NCBI GenBank assembly: GCA_022592445.1
Contig: JABYQR010000192.1
Span: 23,111 to 87,110 of the forward strand
Length of the DNA stretch: 64,000 nucleotides
Reading direction: 5' to 3'
Origin: Cytidiella melzeri
Lineage: Eukaryota > Basidiomycota > Agaricomycetes > Polyporales > Irpicaceae
Part shown: positions 24,815-37,900 of the stretch, piece by piece
Numbering within the stretch: position 1 is the stretch's first letter
Layout of the letters: each line of letters opens with the position of its first letter
The notes under the pieces: model-generated
Told to the model about the DNA's origin: nothing
The model's input: only the letters and a program-made list of their open reading frames with translations
Database searches by the model: none
Program-made: the position numbers and the translations under genes

Positions 24815-26889
24815 TTAGACCCTGAAGAAACGCGAGCTCTTCGCGCCCGGAGTCTTGACGGGCACAGACAAAGGCACCGCTTTGCTCTCGTAATGGGTTT
24901 TGACGAACTGCCCAGGTGCTAGAGCCGCCGTAGCACACGGGCCATCGTCCTGCCAGTCTCCAGCAACACCTGAAACACAAGTTGATGTCAGAACCGTGTG
25001 CTCAATTCGCGCACGAACGACCTCTGGTCAGAGTACTGACCTCCCGGAACATCGCCGTAACTCCACCACTTCGCAGTCCAGAGATGTCCACCCGAGACTA
25101 CTTCGTCGCCTCCGTTGTACTATTGGTGGAATGAGTCGAGTCCGAATTCGGTTATGATCCTTCGGACTTACCGCTACGTTGCTGACCCATGCATTCACAC
25201 CAGCACAGTTACCCGACGTAGGAGGTGGGGTACTGCTAGTGGTGGAAGTGTGAGAGCTCGTGGTAGTCTTGGAAGTAGTCGTAGTCGTTTGGGTAGTTGT
25301 CGGCGGAGGAGTGGGTGCGCTTGCTCCACCTTGCAATGCAGCCTTCACTGCGGCATCAAAGCGGTTGTTGGCTGCAAACAACGAGACGTGTTAGCAATTT
25401 TATTACATAGGATACAGAATATACCATAAGCTTGGCTCGCGTCCCAAAACATGACACCTCCGAACGAGGAGTACGTCGCCTTGTATTGTTGGATGATTGG
25501 GCTCAAAGTATCAATTGGCACGTAACCACTGCCGGCGGCGGCTTGAGCTGCTGGTACACCGAGGAACACCTTTACATTGGGGTTGGGTGACTGAGTTTTC
25601 GCCCAGTTATCCCTTCAACGATGCATGAGAAAGCCAAATGACAAGTCCTTTCGCTACACTCACCAGGTAGCGAAGTTGGCCTCAGTACCACCCACGTTGC
25701 AATAGTTATTGTCTATGCATGAGACCAATCAGAGGAACTGCACGATCTAGTTTTTGGGATAACAGATACTCACAAAACTGGACGTAAACAGCATCGAATG
25801 CGACCGAGTTGATGAGACTATACTTGCTCTCAGTCGCTGCTCGCTCTCTTAAAGCACAGTGCGACATACCTGCCGAGGTAGGCATCCGGGAAGGGGCATT
25901 GCGGAGCACCAGTGATAAAATATCTGACAAAAACGGTTTTATCAGACGCGGTAAGTTATCGGAGATTGGGAATGCCTACTTTTTGCTCGCGGTGTTCATG
26001 TGACTTCGCAGCTGGTTGATGAAGGTGACAAAGTAGGCCGTCGAGCCGCCTTCGATGTCGAGGTCAACGCTGAGAGGGTTTCATTATCACGATAACCAGT
26101 GAGAGATGGATACTAACCCGTCAAGAACGGCACTGCCGAAGGGGCGAGTCGAACTAGAGCCTCCTAAAAAGAGGTTCCATATCTGGTCCGCGAAAGCTGA
26201 CGCTTGAGAGTCTGAGGTAAAGCCTGCAGCACCGGTGGCACCACCGAGACTTATAGTGACAATCTTCCCTTTTGATTGGCAAGTCTCAATGGCTGAGGCA
26301 AGGAACGAACACTCTGGTAGCTGCGAGCCTGGAAAGACGGGATCATCGTTCACATTGCAAGTCTAAAATGGGTGCGCTACGTCAGCCAAAAGCTCCATAG
26401 ACAGGACAAGCACATACGTTCGCAAGGTCGATAGATGGGAGACCACCGGCCCCGAAGAAGACTGGCAAAGTGTTACTGCGTGTTTGATAATGGTACGGGT
26501 CAGGATAATACCGTTCAAAAATGCAATCGGAAAGACGTCGATGGAATTATCCTGCGCTGCGTGATGAGAAATCGTACGCAGGGAGTGACTGTCTACTAAC
26601 TTGGCAGTAGAAATCGATTGGCTGTTGCCAATCCGCCTGGTTGCTGTTCGTAGCACCGTAGGAGTTCTGACCCCAATAACTAAAATTCGGTTTGGACATA
26701 GATTGTCACGACAATGGAAAAGTACATACGCAACAACCTGAAAACAAAGTCGGTTTGGAGATGTTTCAAGATATGAGAGAAGCGTACATTGTCGTTTCTC
26801 GTAGTATCGAAGGCAGTGACCGGAAGCAGGAGATCCGATCCGAGGACACTAGCGAGTGCCAGTATGGAGGAGAATGGAACGGACAGCAT
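24815..26889 (-). CDS. Secreted GH18 chitinase with Thr/Ser linker and C-terminal chitin-binding module
   Basis: A signal peptide (MLSVPFSSILALASVLGSDLLLPVTA) starts at 26889. After two short introns comes VVAYWGQNSYGATNS, the first strand of a GH18 class III-type chitinase. KIVTISLGGATGAAGF (about 26250) is the substrate strand. DGVDLDIEGG (about 26130-26060, split by an intron) carries the DxxDxE catalytic motif. FITGAPQCPFPDAYLG and VYVQFYNNYC follow, then GGVMFWDASQAY, whose Trp closes the barrel. A Thr/Ser/Pro linker (TTTQTTTTTSKTTTSS, about 25310-25240) leads to a small module with NAWVSNVAVSGGDEVV, LWTAKWWSYGDVPGG and GDWQDDGPC, typical of a CBM5/12 chitin-binding domain. The stop is at 24815-24817. 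About nine short introns. Expected role: chitin hydrolysis outside the cell during wall remodelling or nutrition. Confidence 0.93.
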
Positions 26890-28167
26890 ATCGCACCAGG
26901 GGAGATGGGTGCTAGCACTTGAGACTGTTCTGCAAGCCTTTTGTACCTCGAGAGCGCGGGTGTAACCGCGCAGTGCATTCTTCTCTTCTCAGCGACTGCA
27001 TGCCGACATGGCTTCGAGAGCGACAGCTGGCCATGCGTGAGCAGCGGCCAGCGCTATTTGCTACAGAATGAGAGCTAATTGGGATGGTAAATGTCGGATT
27101 CTAGGGGAGATATGCCCACACACCTCGAGCGAATGACCGCCGTGTTATCGCGTACGGAAGAAGAGCAGATCCTGGTCGCAAATGGCGAGAGCAGTGCGGT
27201 AGCATAGCAGTCTGCCGTCAGTGATAAATATAGCGGCTGTCGCGAGTCGTAGGATCGTTGTATTTCGGTTGTCGCATGACCCAATTACACATCCAGAACT
27301 GGGAACTTGAGAGGTCCGTCCATGCATTGCGTGACTCGAAAGAGGTTGTAACCATGAAGACAAGCTCGGGCGACAAACACATGCCATGCGGTCAACGTCT
27401 GCAAGAACCTATAATGTGAAAGCGTCCTGCAACCAGCACAAGAGGCGTAGCAAACACTAACGCACCTGGGTCAACGACGGAGAATTCTGGCTTGAGAGAA
27501 CCCACGGCACCATGTGCATTTGTTCAGGAGCGATAAGGCAGTGAGCTTGTTATGTCTAACCACCGCTGTGCTCACACAAAAAAGCTGTACTTGGCTGCTG
27601 AGCAAGGAACGAGGACATGCCACAGTACATGGTTGACCTCAACCTGCAGCTGCAGCTGGGACGACCACACTCGAGTCGAGAGTCGCAGGCTGTGTCCGAA
27701 AGCGCTGTGTCCGGGCCGCTACCCGCAGACGCGTATGTAAGCATGTTTACGGCAAGAACTGACTGGCCATGGTAGATTTATGCTCTCCAAAACCCGTAAT
27801 TGATTCTGGTGTCGACTTCCGTCGTTGTGCGCACTCTGCCACCTCGATACCCCCCTATTTGCCTATGCCGATGCATGCAAGAGCATGAATTGTTGGTCTC
27901 CCAGCTCAGCGTGCAGTTTCCTACCAAGACCACCGTCGCATAGTAGCTGCGCAACCGTGACGGGTGCAATCACTACAGGTGCTTTGCTGCTCCGCATCCT
28001 CATCCTCTACCTCGACCAAAGACACGATTCAACTGTCGAAACCGCCCCACATCTCACTACTATCACGACGCGTCCCTTGCAGTGTACTTAGGCTGCCGCT
28101 ATAGGCACGTCCCCTCGTACTTGAGTGTTCAGCCGCTTCAGCTGAAGCCTTGTCCTTCATCTCAAAG
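26890..28167. other. 1.3-kb intergenic stretch upstream of chitinase and P450
   Basis: It lies between two divergent starts and holds both upstream regions. Short frames on both strands have no recognisable product or splice structure. A perfect 14-bp palindrome, GCTTCAGCTGAAGC (28135-28148), sits 19 bp before the P450 start codon. No RNA gene was recognised. Confidence 0.45.
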
Positions 28168-30439
28168 ATGCCCATCGTCTCATCCGTCGTTCAAGCTATC
28201 AGGGACAACAGCTCCCCTTCTAGACTCTCTCTCGTGTTCGTTGCTGGAACGCTCGTCTATGTTTCCTACAAGACGGGCTCAATCGTTTTCCGCGTTCTAA
28301 CTTCCCCTCTTCGGTCACTTCCTGGGCCGCCAAGCCCCCACTTCTTCTGGGGAGCAGGAAAAGCCGTCGCCGAAGCGGACAAAACTGAGATTGGGCTGCT
28401 TCAGGAGCAATGGGTGGAACAGTATGGTCCAACTATCGCTTATCAGGGCGTATTCGGTGCAAGTCCTCACCACATTCTGAATGTGGCAGCGAGCTGACGT
28501 TCCCGCCGCAGGCTAGAATCTTGTGGACGTTGGATACACGGCAAGTCCTGTAGCCTTTCAAGCCCTTGCTCAACCTTACATCAGTCCAGCGCAATTAATC
28601 ACATACTCACAAACGACTACATCTATCAGAAGCCCCGAATGAGTCGCATACACCTGTCGCGTATTGTTGGCCAGGGTGTTCTAGTCGCCGAAGGTACGCT
28701 CTTGTGGTTATCGAGATCACAGTTATTCACAAGAGCCACCAGAGGATCAACATAGAAATCAGGTATGTTCCATATATAGTAATAACCCTCGCGGCTATCT
28801 GACCTCACTGCCATAGCGAAGAGTGTTGAATCCTGCCTTTGGCCCTGCGCAGGTACGCGAGTTGACAGAGATTTTTGTGGAAAAGTCGCAGTTGGTGGGC
28901 GCGTTCGATACTTCCGTGCTGTCGTCAAGTCTGACCTTGATGTAGCTCCGCGATAGATGGCTCGACGAAATCGAAAAATCGAGCGCAGACAACGCTCACG
29001 TCGACGCCATGTCCTGGTTAAGCAAAGCAACCCTTGACATCATCGGTCTCGCCGGTGGGTTGCGTTCCCTCGATGCTCTTAGCTCTGCTAATCCCAGACC
29101 AGGCTTCAACTACAACTTTGACGCGCTTAGCCCGGATGTGGAGACGAACGAGCTGAATGAGGCCTTCAACACGATTTTTACCACCCAGGGTAGGCTCAAC
29201 CTGTTTGTTGTTCTGCAAGCCATGCTGCCTATCCTACGTATCTTTGTATGTAACTTGATGGGCTCTGATCTCTTCGGTTTGTCTGATCATATCCAGAAAT
29301 CTAAGGGCGAACGAAAGTCGGCAGAGGCGCAGAAGACGATGCGTCGAATTGGTCTGCAACTCATCGCCGAAAAGAAGGCATCGATCCTTGCCGCAAGCGG
29401 CCAGAGTAACGTCGAAAGAAAGGATGTCCTCGGTCGAGATTTGTTGACCTTGCTCATCAAGGCAAACATGGCGACGGATATACCTGAGAGTCAGCGGCTG
29501 ACGGATGAAGAGGTTCTCTCGCGTAAATAAACCTCAAAGCTTTATCACGCGGAGAAGCTGTAGCTCACAGTATTTGATAGAGGTTCCGACGTTCATTGTT
29601 GCAGGTCACGAAACAACTTCGACAGCGACAACGTGGGCACTGTTTGCGCTCACGCAGCACCCCAAAGTCCAACGCAAGCTTCGGGACGAGCTTTACACCA
29701 TTCCAACAGAGAACCCGACAATGGATGAGCTTCAGGCACTGCCTTACCTCGATATGGTCGTCAAGGAAGTGCTGCGCTATTATTCGCCGGTGCCATTATC
29801 CGCCCGTTCGGCGATGAAAGACGACGTGATTCCCTGCAGCACACCCTATACAGACAAGGACGGCGTTCAGAGGGATCATGTTCGGTAGGCGAGCGTTCTC
29901 TGCTCCGTGCGTTGTTGCAGCGACTGAAAGAGAATGATGGGCGTAGGGTAAAGAAGCACGATGTTGTCGCGATACCCATTTTAGCTCTGAGTCGGTACAA
30001 GCCTTACTGGGGAGAAGATGCGAAGGAGTTCAAGTTGCGTTTTTGCAGCTCTGCTACATCATACATACTAAGCACGCTGCCGACAGACCAGAACGCTGGG
30101 AACACCTTCCGGATGCGGTCGCCTCCATCCCCGGCGTGTTTGGCAACACCCTCAGCTTCCTCGGTGGACCAAGGTCATGCATCGGATACCGATTCTCACT
30201 TGTCGAGTGCGTGAATTCCATTTTTCTTCCCTTGACCCATCGCCTACTCGCTTCCGTCATTATCTAGAATGAAGGCCTTGCTCTTCACCCTGATACGTTC
30301 GTTTGAGTTCGAGTTGGGCGTCCCGGCGGACAAGGTCAAGAAGAGGACGGCCATTGTCCAGCGTCCCATCGTCGTTGGCGACGATGACAAGGAGGAAGGG
30401 AAGATGCCGCTGTTTATTCGGCCGTATGTGCACACATGA
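28168..30439 (+). CDS. Cytochrome P450 monooxygenase, intron-rich, membrane-anchored
   Basis: The start at 28168 is followed by an N-terminal anchor ([13 protein letters not shown]) and the hinge LPGPPSP. A conserved [13 protein letters not shown] segment (about 28810) follows. The I-helix is [13 protein letters not shown] (about 29610), the K-helix KEVLRYYSP (about 29765), the PERW segment falls at about 30100, and the heme-binding loop [13 protein letters not shown] (about 30160-30195) has its axial Cys. The stop TGA is at 30437-30439. About twelve short introns are needed; one (28541-28589) starts with GCAAGT, a classical GC-AG intron. The first-intron border near 28450 is uncertain. All key motifs are intact, so this is probably a working microsomal P450. 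The substrate cannot be told; neighbours do not form a metabolic cluster. Confidence 0.92.
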
Positions 30440-30848
30440 TGCTATTTAGTCATTCCGCAGTGATACCCTGATATGTGAAAGGAATACCAAATGAGCACAT
30501 CAAGTGTACGTGCCGTTTGAAACATTATATATCACAGCGTCGACAATGCAAATAAACCCCATTTCTATGCAAAAATACCTATTACAGCCATCTCAACGAA
30601 GGTGTGTATGAACAAGGGGGTTACGAGTGTATAATATGTAGATTCTAGTACAGCAAAGAGAGCGACGAGGGTTTGCAAGAACGATGCTAGCGATTGCCCA
30701 TGGTTCACCGTGAATGAGTGTGATCTTCCGATCCCGTAGTCATTGTTCAGGATCGCGCGGGGGTATGTACCTCTATAACGTCAGGGAATCCCAAAAAAAA
30801 ACGAAAGACTGTCCCAAATGATAGCCGCACACTGGAGAGTGAATGTCC
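30440..30848. other. Convergent 3' flank between P450 and GH16
   Basis: AT-rich sequence typical of 3' UTRs with one A-run near 30795. No gene is supported. Confidence 0.4.
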
Positions 30849-32858
30849 TCAGCACGCCTGCCACATCTTGACCGAATCGACGACCATCGCGCGTTCTTTG
30901 GGGTCCGTCGGCCATGTCGAGTACCACTCGTCTTGGGCCCTCGCAAACGTCGACATCGCCACTAGAAGACCAGTATGGTCAGCCTTTGTGCATCAAGGCA
31001 ACTAGAAAAACGTACCATCGGACCCATCCAACCACGGCTTGTTGCCAACACCATCAGGGAACCACCCGTTCGTCCCGCCAACTGCGACGTTCATAATCAA
31101 ATAAAACGGCTTGTTGAATGGTGCCGAGTTCTTTCCGTTGTCTGTCTTTCCCCACGTCGAGCCAGGCGTCTCCCCGTTCACAGCGTCCGCCCACGGGTTC
31201 GGGGTCTGGATCGTCTGACTGCCGTTGGCGACGTACGGCGGGAAATCACCACGCTCAAAGAACGGCTCGTCAAACTTGATTTCGAGCATCTTGTGCAGCC
31301 TCGTGTCGACGTACACGCGCAGAAAGGTGGGAGACCACTCGAGCGTGTAGGTGTGGAACCCGGCAGAAAAAGTCGAGCGGCGGTCGGACCACCAGCCGTA
31401 GGTCTTGGCGACGCCGTTGAGCCAGGTGAAAGGACCCCAGTTGAGCGAGCCGCGCACGACGTCTCGACCTCTGTAAAGCGCAGAATGAGTTGTGGCAGCG
31501 AAGCAACAGAGAGAATGATGCGTACTGAGCCTTGTACGTCGGCCCGTTTCCTCTGCTTTCCATAATGTCGATTTCACCACTCAGCGGCCACGGCCCGTAG
31601 GAGCTGTCGACGGGCAGCATCCACAGTGCGGGCCACAGCCAGTCTCCTGTAGGGATCTTGGCCACGATCTCGACTTTGCCGTAAGTGATGTGGTGCGAAT
31701 TCTTTGTGGTCAGACGGGCGGACATGACGGGCGGGATGACGGTACCCGAGGTGGAGTTTGAGACCGCGCCGCAAGCCGATGCTGAGCAAAAAAAGAAAAC
31801 GTTTAGAGAGATAGACTTGGAAGAAGAGACCGTGTGATTTACCATTCGTGTTCGTGCATCCCGAGATATTGTACGTGTACCCGTTCAGGACGTTGTTGTA
31901 CCCGATGACGTCCGATGTAAGCGTCGGAACGATGTACAGCATGCCGTCGTCCACAAAGGAATTGTTTGAGGACCCAGTGGTCATCTCAAACTCGCCGTTT
32001 CTATCAAGAGTTCCCTAGTTAGCAACAACATATTGACAGAAACAAGCGAGAGAACTGACCCAAATCCACTCATGTCAATCTCCCTAGACCAGGTATACTC
32101 GGTATCAAGTGTGTCAAACTGGTCATTCATGATCAAGCACAAGTCTCCGACCCTGGGCACGTCTTTCCACGAGGTCCAGCAGCGGACGACGCTGCCTGCG
32201 ACACCCAAGAGGGCGACGGCGTAGGTGATCCAATACGCGATACGACCGTGGACGTCTTTTGCACCAATCCACGGTTTGGCTATGTCGGACTCTGCGGCAA
32301 GCATAGTGGAACGGAGACGCTTGGAGGGGCGGTTTGCGAGAGAGAGACGGGACGGGTTTGAGTGGAGGTGGGCGGAGGACGGAGTGCGCTTGGTGAGCAT
32401 GGGAGGAGACATGAACGAGTCACGGAAGGAGACTGCTGGACGGCCTGTGCGTGTAGCAGGGAGGTCTGGGTTGGAGCGCAAGTTGGAATTGACGGAGACT
32501 CGACTCTGGACACGAGAGTGAGCTGTGATGGCTGGGTTACTGGCAATTGTGGAGTTGTCGAGCATGCTCATGCTGATGACACTGGCGGGCGGCGAGAATG
32601 GGTTGTCAACCTGGGTACGTGGGGTGCCAGGTGCGGAAGAGTCGGGAGTGCGGAAAGGATCGCGGTGGAATGAAGCTTCGGGACGACGTTCTTCGTCAAC
32701 GACCATGTCGGCTGCGCTGCGATTCTTGTCGATGAAAAAGAGGGGTTTTGGGGGTTGCAAGCGCTTGATAGCTGGGGGGTCATTGGCGGAAGAGGTGGGG
32801 AGGGGAATGGCCTCTGAAGAGGAGGCTGCGGAGGAGGCGGTGGATGGCGGGGACGGCA
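30849..32858 (-). CDS. Type II membrane-anchored GH16 glucanase/glucan-remodelling protein
   Basis: The start MPSPPSTASSAASSS at 32858 is preferred; the frame stays open upstream and another ATG lies at about 32977. An N-terminal cytoplasmic part of about 200 polar residues precedes one membrane helix (IAYWITYAVALLGVAGSVV, about 32240). The GH16 domain follows outside: TEYTWSREIDMSGFGNGEFEM, SFVDDGMLYIVPTLTSD, MSARLTTKNSHHITYGKVEIVAK, DWLWPALWMLPVD, the catalytic GEIDIMESRGN (ExDxxE, about 31570), WWSDRRSTFSAGFHTYTLEW, FERGDFP and VAVGGTNGWFPDG. The protein ends with DSVKMWQAC at 30849-30851. This architecture resembles fungal beta-glucan synthesis-associated and GNBP-like GH16 proteins; a role in wall beta-1,3/1,6-glucan assembly is inference. 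About six introns. It is divergent to the GT2 gene. Confidence 0.9.
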
Positions 32859-34945
32859 TGGTGAACGGTGAGTGGGAGGTTGGGTAGCAGACGGCGGCGG
32901 GACAAGCGTCGCTGGCTGAAACCAAGGATGGCGTTGTGTGCGTATTATGTAGTGCCCGTGGTGGCCATCCCGCCATGGAAAGCGCACGTGGAGACCTAGG
33001 CCGACTGTGGATATTGTTGGACAGGTGTTCTTTGCGAGATGGAAGGCGGAGTTGACAGGCGGACAAGGCACAGGAGTTGTATTGCGAGCTCGGCTGTCAT
33101 CCGTCGACAGTCTCTCGCGGTCGGTGACAGGGCTGTGCCGTGTTGTTCTGATCCTCGTTCGAGAGCCTAGACAGCACAATCTGTAGGAGAAAGTTGGCGG
33201 CTCAGTGTTTGTGTTGTAATGTTGTACGAGCGTGTTTACAGACAGGCCGTGAGAGCCATGTTGTGCACCAAACCGCATCTCGTCCGCAGTGAGGGTGATC
33301 CGAAGAATGAGCAGCGTTTTCCCGAGGGCATCGTAGGACTGTCATTAGGAGACAGCACTTCCCAGGCTCACGGTTGGACAGCTCGGGCACACGTAAATGT
33401 CTGTGGCCTGGCTCGTTCTAGTTCTTTGCAGGAGAGCTACAGCAACAGAGAGTGTAGATTAATGGAGATAACGAACAACACGCACTCGACGCTTGCAAGC
33501 GTCATCTCTGACGCTGCGTGCCGCTATTGGGCAGTCTGTGGATGTCGCCAATCCGACATGAGAGATATTCCCATTCATGCCGAGTTGATGACAAGCCATT
33601 TGATCCGTCGAACGCGAGATATCCAGAGTAAGTAGACACCATGTTCGAGAGCCTATGTGTGATCCTGATTGTATCGGCCAAGATTCGAAAGCGAAATTGC
33701 CCAAGCTTGAAGCTTGAGCTAGTGTTGACGCTTTACGCTCTTTCCAGATAATGTGGTATTCGATTTCCCTGAGTAAACGGTTCCTAGTTTCCAGGTCCAA
33801 TCTTGCTGCTCTACGCGCCGTACGTCAACCCACGACAGTGTGCGATAAGCACCAGCCACTCACAGTCACTGGCGTTGTACCCAGGATCGCGTGGCTCAAT
33901 GCGCCGAAACCCCGACTGTACAAAGCTGGAGTCAGCTTGATTAAAATAAGCTATTGAAACAACCATCTGAAGGCTTCATTGCACCCAGTGTTGCTGCCAC
34001 ACCGATACAGTGGATGCCGAAGAATGAATCGATAGACGTTCAGTACCTCGAGGCCGGACTCGGAACACGGCGATGGACATCTCGCCCTTCGTGGCGTACT
34101 GCCGGGGCCGCAACGTGCAGGGTCGTGGCTGATCCGGCGATCTGCCAAACGTCGCGTCTGAAAACGTGCTCTGAATGGTCGATCTGAACGGCCAACGGTG
34201 ACATGACTCGGGTCCGTTCAACGAGGAGCGCGGCGGCCGTTTGAATGCAACCTTGGGATTCCCAGGCGATCCTCAGGGTGCTGTAGGGTTGAGTGACAGT
34301 GGTCTTCCACTGTCACGTCACAATGTATGCGGCACATGCAACGCTGGCTCTTTGGTTCTCGCGTCGTGGCTTGGAAGTGCTGACTGAAGCCGAGTAGAGC
34401 TCGTCCTCGGTCTTCCCGGGGCTGCACCACTGTACGTCGAACTGGTACAACTCACTTGAAGAAAAAACATTAATCAAAGATAACATTAATCAAAGATACC
34501 ACCGTGAGTATCGCACGCCTTGTTCTGGCGTCGGTGACTGATACTGACAGTGACAGCGACGTCGCAGAGTACATCGACCGTTCAGGCACTATGAATCCTG
34601 CACACGACGTCGCGTACAGTCTGCTTCGGCAGCGAGAGTGGGTCCCAGCCGAGCCCAGACTCCCATTCATACTGCCATTCATTGCTGCCTTTTCCATTCC
34701 ATCCTCACGTCTCGTCAACTCCCCGTCAAATCGCACAGCCATCCCACAATCTAGGCACAACACCATCCCTGTTCAGATCACAATCTTGCCAACCCACAGC
34801 CTTATAGAGAGCAGCAACAACTGCGACAAACGGCTCACGGCTCTCTTGTTCGTCGAGCTTGGTCGCTGCCTTCGTCCGCCGTCCCTCCATCTCCTCCAGT
34901 CTGCTTACGCTCTTTGCCCTCTGCACTCCACCTAGACAGGACACC
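32859..34945. other. 2.1-kb intergenic stretch between divergent wall-enzyme genes
   Basis: It lies between the GH16 start (minus) and the GT2 start (plus). Part of 32859-33066 is an open upstream extension of the GH16 frame. Several short frames lie in the rest, none recognisable. A perfect 10-bp-stem hairpin is at 34293-34316, and a pyrimidine-rich run precedes the GT2 start. Confidence 0.45.
34293..34316. repeat. Perfect inverted repeat, 10-bp stem and 4-nt loop
   Basis: GTGACAGTGG is followed by TCTT and then its exact complement CCACTGTCAC. It lies alone in a long intergenic region and has no T- or A-run after it. Confidence 0.7.
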
Positions 34946-37900
34946 ATGGACTACGACGCCTACGATGCGCTTTTGCACCACATCTTCAAACAGGTAATCT
35001 CTCTCGCAAAAAATCTCATCTCTCACTAGCTCACTCCTCTCGTATAGACACAAGGTGACGCCTGGTTCAAACCCTCCGAGGAAAACGTACACGCCGGAGT
35101 CTGCCTCAGGGTCGACGCCGGTCACTTTCGTGTCTTTCCTTACGAGAATCGCTACCTCGAACCATTCGAGGCCGCCGTCCGCGCCCTCAACCCCGTCGTC
35201 GCCGTAAAGACACGCAGTGCCGCTATCCACGCCGCCCTTTCCTCCTTGTGAGTCTCCCACATGTCCGCTTACACTCGAAACTGAACCCTTGCAACAGAAA
35301 GGACGATTCAGACGCAATCTACGTGGACAATGACACTCGTATCCAGGTCCTCGACAGCATGTCCTGGCTGCCCCGCGCCGACAAGGAACAGTGTGGCGCC
35401 TTCATCGTACGTCTGTCTCTCATCCCCACCTCGTATCTCGCACTCACACCTCCTTCAGAGAGACGAACGGGTTCTCGTCGTCTGGGCCTACAACCTCGAC
35501 AACATCATCCCCACCTGCCGCGACTTTGAAGACAAACTCATCAAGCTTGTCTGGGCCCAGCGTGCCGCCCTCTCCTCATTCACCACCGCCTCCCTCCCAT
35601 ACACCGCCTCGGCTGTTCCCTCCAACGTCAACTCTGACGACAACCTCGCCGAGAAGCCTTCTACCTCACAAGTGATTGATGAAAAGGAGATGGAGGCAAA
35701 GATTGAAGAAAAGAAGCAAAGCAGCAAACGTGACAAGAAGCGCAGCTGCAAACTCGGCCTCGGCTACTTTGTCTCGAGCAAGAAGGATGTCGAAAAGTCT
35801 GGGGACGGACCCACAAAAAGGCCCATGCGATTTCTGGCGCCGATCTACGGCGGCTTGGCTGCGGCACTGTCGTTCTGTGAGTATCTAGAGTCGTTGGCTC
35901 CTTGGAATCGGGAATATTCACAGTCGAATCGACAGACTTTATCGGAAGCGGTATCAGTGTCATGATCGTCGAGTCCGTGCTAGACGGCAGCTTGACCCGA
36001 TTCTGGCTGGTGGTCACTACGCCATTCTTGTTCTGCATCTCCTTGGTGAGTGATCTTCCGAATGGAATCCAACGCATGCCGACTGACTAGCTGTGTGCTA
36101 CAGTTTTTCTGCGCTCAGCTCATCGGTAACATTGGAATGATGTCAGTCTCTTCACTCTGACCAATGTTCATATCAACTAACCGCGTTTATCAGCATTGGC
36201 CCCGTCGCGCAGTTCCATCAAAACTCAAAGTACTACTCTGCCGTTCCACCTGTCCCTAACAAAGAGGTCGACTCCAACTTGCCGCATATCACCGTCGAAA
36301 TGCCAGTCTACAAGGAGAGTCTAAAGGAAACCATGTACGTATTTCCCTGTTGGTTTATTCCACTGACTCAATTGTTTCTACAATTCTAGTGCACCCTCCG
36401 TGTACTCTCTCAAAAAGGCCATGCAAACATACTCTCGCCAGGGCGGCACTTCTTCCATCTTCATCAACGACGACGGTCTCCAGCTTCTCTCTGACGCCGA
36501 CCGCGCCGAACGTGTCGCGTTCTACGCAGACAACAACATCGGCTGGGTCGCACGTCCCGCACACTCTAGTGCTCCTGACGGGTTCAAACGTGCAGGACGG
36601 TTCAAAAAGGCCTCAAACATGAACTACGGGCTTGCGTTGTCCCTCAAGCTGGAGAAACACATGGCAGCCATGGTTGCCGAGGCGACTGCCAACGGTGAAG
36701 ATCTCGACGAGGACGACGACCTCGAAGAGCGCGCGTTACAGTTGGCTATCGAGGAGACGTTCGAGGAGAGTGGAAGGAAGTACAGGCCGTGGGCGTCCAA
36801 CGCCAAGTCCATCCGTGTCGGCGAGCTCATCTTGATCGTCGACTCGGACACGGTCGTTCCCGAGGACTGCTTACGTGACGCGGCGAGGGAAATGTACGAG
36901 TCCCCCGAGGTCGGAATCATCCAGCACGAGTCCGACGTCATGCAGGTCGCGAACCATTACTTTGAAAACGGTATTGCACACTTTACGAGGAGAATCAACA
37001 AGAGTATCTCCCTCGGGTGCTCGAACGGAGAGGTCGCGCCGTTCGTCGGCCACAACGCGTTCTTGAGGTGGTCGGCATTGCAGGACGCGGCGTTCATCGA
37101 TCCTGCAGACGGCAAGTCCAAGATTTGGTCAGAGTCGAACGTGTCGGAGGACTTTGATATGGCGTTGAGGCTGCAACTCAAGGGGTACATCATCCGGTGG
37201 TCGACCTATTCGGACGGAGGCTTCAAGGAAGGTGTATCTCTCACATGTGATGACGAGCTCAACAGGTGGCAAAAGTACGCTTACGGTATGTTCTCCTTCG
37301 CTGTCCTGCCTCGTTGGGTGCTCACATCTTGTTAGGATGCAATGAGCTCATCTTCAATCCCCTCATCGAATGGTGGTACAAGGGGCCGATCAACAAGCAG
37401 CTGCACGTCTTCATGTGGTCCGATGCTCCCGTGCATTACAAGATCAGCATGACGTCGTACATGTTCTCGTATTGTACGTCCTTGCACTCCGTGGACAATT
37501 GAAAATTACTCACGCTTTCCCGTGTTAGATGGTATCGCTGCCGGATTCGCCCTTTCACTCATGAACTATTTCTTGCTCGGCTGGGCAGCGACCACGGATG
37601 GTTACTATCTCCACAGCTTCGAAGTTTGGCTCGCCTGCATGGCTGTCTTCCCTGTTCTCGGAAACCTCGGCTTCACGCTACTCGAGTACCGCCTCGGACA
37701 CCGGAACCTCCTTGACTCACTTATGGAGAACCTCACATGGGTACCATTCTTGTGAGTTCCTTCGTTGACGACTGTTTTTGCCAATTCTTACCCTCTCCTC
37801 TCTACAGCTTCTTCTTCTTCGGCGGTCTGAGTATCCATCTCTCTCAAGCCCTCCTCGCTCATTTGTTCTCCTACAACATCACCTGGGGCGCGACCAAGAA

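Noticed and set aside
28168..30439. P450 as a pseudogene
   Set aside because: The frame breaks disappear once short introns, including one GC-AG intron, are placed; all catalytic motifs are present.
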